A DNA stretch of 64,000 bases from Verrucomicrobiota bacterium (lineage in GTDB: Bacteria > Verrucomicrobiota > Verrucomicrobiia > Opitutales > Opitutaceae): assembly GCA_028293545.1 (NCBI GenBank), contig JAQGOP010000038.1, positions 1-64,000 of the forward strand. The letters run 5' to 3'. Positions within the stretch are counted from its first letter, which is position 1; each line of letters begins with the position of its first letter. A program made the position numbers and the translations under genes. Shown here piece by piece: positions 62,301-64,000 of this stretch. The notes below the pieces were generated by a model, which worked only from the letters and a program-made list of their open reading frames with translations, was not told the origin of the DNA and ran no database searches.

Positions 62301-62586
62301 GACCGCCGCGCAGCCGCTTTCGCGACCGGTGGGAAATGTTTCATCCGGCCCCAACACCCCCACCCGCCCGGGCACGCCACAGGCGCTCGCCGCCACGGCA
62401 CCCGCCGCGCCCCCCGCACCTCCCGCCGCACGCGCGCATGTGGTCACGCCCGGCGACACCTTGGGAAAAATTGCGCGTCAGTACTACGGCTCGGCGAGTC
62501 GCTGGCCGGACATCCTCGCCGCCAACCGCGACGTCCTTCGCGACGAGCGCAGCCTGGTCGTCGGCCGCATCCTCAAGATCCCGTGA
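59377..62586 (+). CDS. Large exported Sel1 / coiled-coil / LysM protein
   Basis: A 1069-residue protein: signal peptide (LSRVRIVLLLSLTVAVCRLAAA), Sel1-type region (about 25-105, EISSLRAKAEKGNAIAQYNLGLAYAQGEIAPVDLAEAFAWFTLAAQNG), Pro-rich linker (about 110-175), a very long Ala/Glu/Gln-rich coiled coil (about 180-960), Ala/Pro linker, and a C-terminal LysM domain (about 1020-1069, HVVTPGDTLGKIARQYYGSASRWPDILAANRD). The coiled coil contains two tandem 172-residue copies (534-705 and 706-877). LysM should bind peptidoglycan, so the protein may span the periplasm or organise the envelope. Its start region pairs with the gene before, and its LysM end with the gene after. Confidence 0.88.
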   Translation: MLSRVRIVLLLSLTVAVCRLAAAESAEISSLRAKAEKGNAIAQYNLGLAYAQGEIAPVDLAEAFAWFTLAAQNGSTGKSLSNVSAGMSDAERADALRRIATYRATIAANSKPGTRTPPLPLPKIATKVAAAPITPAPLPVVATIPPSTPASAPVPSPAAPVASHVSVGPTVADLVALRNDRRQISEELAITWKENNQLKKDLAAAQATLARNQAQLDEQAAALAKLQDQAGKSTAVADIAKLAAELEAARKDTEKAQAFAAAAATERAKAEGNLANITAEQARLTAARDSAQAARTNADAQITALQAELTSLKSQLAQATSTPPVPSELPQKISALTAELDVAHQALADSQQKLSASESVRTDLANQLAPLRTQLKEVQSAADTSRVQGDGLAAAQAALEQERQSRIETQRSLTKSLTRIDQLAAANAKLQTAAAGAAKPGPEFELAQKDLVAAREKLSAFATETATQAAALAAARQETASVRTELAALTAKSSAPRAPSAAENEASAQVSRLEADLKALHSANERLTAQVASSDDAAAKSRTELAAVSTALATAREQVGKFEHDQTHRAAQSAAQGAEFAVLQKTIVELQGKLEAGETSRSALAAQASTAGEQLAALRTQVQSVENARAALQQELAAAKSAAVPVDPAKADAEAKLAAALRRYSVVQAENDTLKAGVEKLAAEKSTLKGELAATRVAGESFKAQSDDAAAKSRTELAAVSTALATAREQAAKFEHDQTHRAAQSAAQGAEFAVLQKTIVELQGKLEAGETRRSALAAQANTAGEQLATLRTQIQSAESARAALQQELAAAKSAPVPVDPAKADAEAKLAVALRSYSVVQAENDTLKAGVEKLAAEKSTLEGALAATRAAGESLKAQSESATAAAAQVESLREQLRQAQDQASAVAQENSTLKAQLSAPRPAELAAVRAQAVDAQRQAAEAQAANRVLADENARLKSIAVSPSAPVRNASTAAATTAAQPLSRPVGNVSSGPNTPTRPGTPQALAATAPAAPPAPPAARAHVVTPGDTLGKIARQYYGSASRWPDILAANRDVLRDERSLVVGRILKIP
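60976..62007 (+). repeat. Tandem 516-bp duplication inside the large coiled-coil gene
   Basis: Copy 1 60976-61491 and copy 2 61492-62007, period 516 bp (172 codons, in frame). The copies are about 95% alike by eye; differences include REQVGKFEHD against REQAAKFEHD and SVENARAALQ against SAESARAALQ. High similarity suggests a recent duplication. Confidence 0.92.
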
Positions 62587-62694
62587 TCCACGGCATCAAG
62601 ACTCCGGGGTGTTGGAGGCATGGCGAGGGAACCCTTGGATTTCGTGCCTGACCGTAGAGTTGCCACCTCGGCCATCCCCACCATCGTCGACCTC

Positions 62695-63384
62695 ATGAGC
62701 ACCCACCTCTTCCGTTTCACGCTCGTCCTCGCCACCCTGCTTTCATCGTCGTTCGCCCTCGCCCTCCGCGCGCAGACCGGATCCACGCCCGCCCTCCCAC
62801 CGGCCGCGCTCAGCCCTGCACCCGCGACCACGCCGCCGACGGGAGAACCGCAGGACACGACCGAAGCAAAAATGGCGGTGGTGCTCCGCAGCTATACTCT
62901 GCTCCAGGCGGAAAACGACCAGCTCAAGGCCGAAAAGGAAAAGCTGCTCGCCGATAAGTCCTTGCTCGAATCCCAACTTGGCGTCGCCAAGAACGCGCTG
63001 CCGCTCGCGGATCAGGCGGCGGCTTTCCACGAGCAACTGCGGCAAACGCAGGACCAGCTCGCCGCGCTTTCGCTGGAGAACAACCAGCTCAAAACCCGCC
63101 TCTCGATGGTCGGCAATCCGTCAGGTTCCACGATGTCGTCGCCGACCTATCCCGGCACCCCCGCCGCGGCAATCGCCACCGCCCCGGCAGCCGCGCCGGT
63201 TGCGGCAACTCCGGCGGCTTCCGTCGCCCGAACCCACGTGATCGCCGAAGGCGACACGCTCGCGAAGATTTCCCGGCAATATTACGGCACGCCGAATCGC
63301 TGGTCCGAAATCCTCAGCGCCAACCGCGATGTGCTGCACGATGAGAAGAGCTTGGTAATCGGCCGCACGCTGAAAATCCCGTGA
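62695..63384 (+). CDS. Exported coiled-coil LysM protein
   Basis: A 229-residue protein: signal peptide (LFRFTLVLATLLSSSFALALRAQ), a coiled coil (about 60-135, EAKMAVVLRSYTLLQAENDQLKAEKEKLLADKSLLESQL), Ala/Pro linker, and a C-terminal LysM (about 178-229, HVIAEGDTLAKISRQYYGTPNRWSEILSANRD). It is closely similar to the last part of the preceding 1069-residue protein, both in the coiled-coil unit and the LysM. ATG 62695 is used. It probably binds peptidoglycan. Confidence 0.88.
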   Translation: MSTHLFRFTLVLATLLSSSFALALRAQTGSTPALPPAALSPAPATTPPTGEPQDTTEAKMAVVLRSYTLLQAENDQLKAEKEKLLADKSLLESQLGVAKNALPLADQAAAFHEQLRQTQDQLAALSLENNQLKTRLSMVGNPSGSTMSSPTYPGTPAAAIATAPAAAPVAATPAASVARTHVIAEGDTLAKISRQYYGTPNRWSEILSANRDVLHDEKSLVIGRTLKIP

Positions 63385-63391
63385 GCGATCC

Positions 63392-63534
63392 GATTTCGGA
63401 TTGCGGATTTCGGATTGCGGAAAGTTTTTCAGCGACGATCCGGTGCGAGGTCTGAGCGGCTGACTCCACTGGATTCTCCGCCACTGCTTGTCGCTGAATG
63501 GCAATCCGCAATCCGCGATCCGCAATCCGAAATC
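63392..63534. repeat. Inverted repeat of GGATTGCGG type between LysM and cyclophilin genes
   Basis: The left arm 63392-63420 (GATTTCGGATTGCGGATTTC and on) and right arm 63506-63534 are complementary at 27 of 29 positions, 85 bp apart. It begins seven bases after the LysM gene stop. It could act as a terminator or is another intergenic repeat family; no T-tract is seen. Confidence 0.78.
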
Positions 63535-63590
63535 CTCAATCGCCCCGGATGGGGTTTGTCGCCGCGCGCGCTGCGCCTCAACGTCCGACC

Positions 63591-64000
63591 ATGCGATTAT
63601 CCTGTGTGCTGCTGGCCCTGTGTTTCGCTGCGAGGTTGCACGCCGCTCAACTTCCCGCCGGCGCACCGCTGCCCGACGGACTCTACGCGGAATTCGTCAC
63701 TCCGCGCGGAGTGATCACGGCCGAATTGTTTTACCAGAAAACCCCGCTGACGGTCGCCAGTTTCGTTGGCCTCGCCGAAGGCTCGCTCGGCCCGAAGCCC
63801 GGCCTCGCATTTTTCAACGGCCTCAAGTTTCACCGCGTCGTCCCCAACTTCGTCGTGCAGGGCGGCGATCCGCTCGGGACCGGCGAAGGCGGACCCGGCT
63901 ATGCGTTTCCCGACGAACTCGTGCCGGGCCTCCGCCACGACGCGGCTGGCGTGCTCTCGATGGCAAACGACGGCCCGGACACGAACGGCTCACAGTTCTT
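63591..64000 (+). CDS. Cyclophilin-type peptidyl-prolyl isomerase (3' end outside window)
   Basis: The first 136 residues of an exported cyclophilin. Signal peptide [18 protein letters not shown]. The fold follows: [28 protein letters not shown], then [30 protein letters not shown] with the catalytic-site Arg in FHRV and the conserved Gln in VQGGD, and [16 protein letters not shown] at the window end. It should catalyse proline cis-trans isomerisation in the periplasm. The open frame runs off the window. Confidence 0.92.
   Translation, partial: MRLSCVLLALCFAARLHAAQLPAGAPLPDGLYAEFVTPRGVITAELFYQKTPLTVASFVGLAEGSLGPKPGLAFFNGLKFHRVVPNFVVQGGDPLGTGEGGPGYAFPDELVPGLRHDAAGVLSMANDGPDTNGSQF

Overview
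The window looks like a chromosomal segment from a GC-rich, Gram-negative member of the Verrucomicrobiota, most likely the Opitutaceae. This is inferred from gene content and repeats: DUF5069 and DUF6172 proteins, a lone MetW, many secreted glycoside hydrolases and TPR proteins, an outer-envelope lipoprotein cluster, and numerous REP-like palindromes and near-palindromes ending in GTAGCGC/GCGCTAC between genes. I saw no rRNA, tRNA, CRISPR array, intact insertion sequence or prophage.

Layout. 1-4.6 kb: the end of a repetitive secreted protein, two small minus-strand ORFs, a luciferase-like flavin oxidoreductase, a complete bacterial nitric oxide synthase oxygenase, and a half-length VOC gene overlapping an SRPBCC gene. 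4.7-11 kb: a secreted protein, DUF5069, a PstS-like phosphate-binding protein, a small membrane protein, an amidohydrolase, a Gfo/Idh/MocA dehydrogenase and MetW. 11-28 kb: a carbohydrate-use region. It has a large GH106-like hydrolase, two paralogous SBP+TPR pairs on either side of an FGGY pentulose kinase, an aldo/keto reductase, a GH36 alpha-galactosidase, a frameshifted GH-like protein, an AEC transporter and a BaiN-like flavoprotein. From 28.1 down to 18.2 kb, seven minus-strand genes are closely spaced. 28-45 kb: a Spy-like protein with a clear terminator, an ABC exporter pair, a zincin, SYLF, VOC and J-domain-like proteins, a second AEC carrier, a GH13 enzyme, an exonuclease III/CinA/DUF6172 run, a Cys/Met PLP enzyme, and MATE and EamA transporters. 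45-52 kb: a nested palindromic element, a polytopic membrane protein, and a five-gene minus-strand envelope cluster (glycine-zipper protein, LpoB-like, COG3014-like, YcfL-like, unknown secreted protein). 52-57 kb: a MarR-adaptor-RND efflux operon with a perfect palindrome upstream. 57-64 kb: glycerol kinase, three mosaic Sel1/coiled-coil/LysM proteins and the start of a cyclophilin.

How the genes fit together. The 11-28 kb genes could release and bind plant-type oligosaccharides (galactosides, possibly rhamnosides) and channel a pentulose into metabolism, although no sugar ABC permease is present. The 47-52 kb and 58-64 kb clusters point to cell-envelope and peptidoglycan functions. The most unusual material is the repeats: elements bounded by a 17-bp palindrome, several of which supply the stop codon of a neighbouring gene, and a 389-bp element with perfect 35-bp inverted ends enclosing two tandem palindromes.
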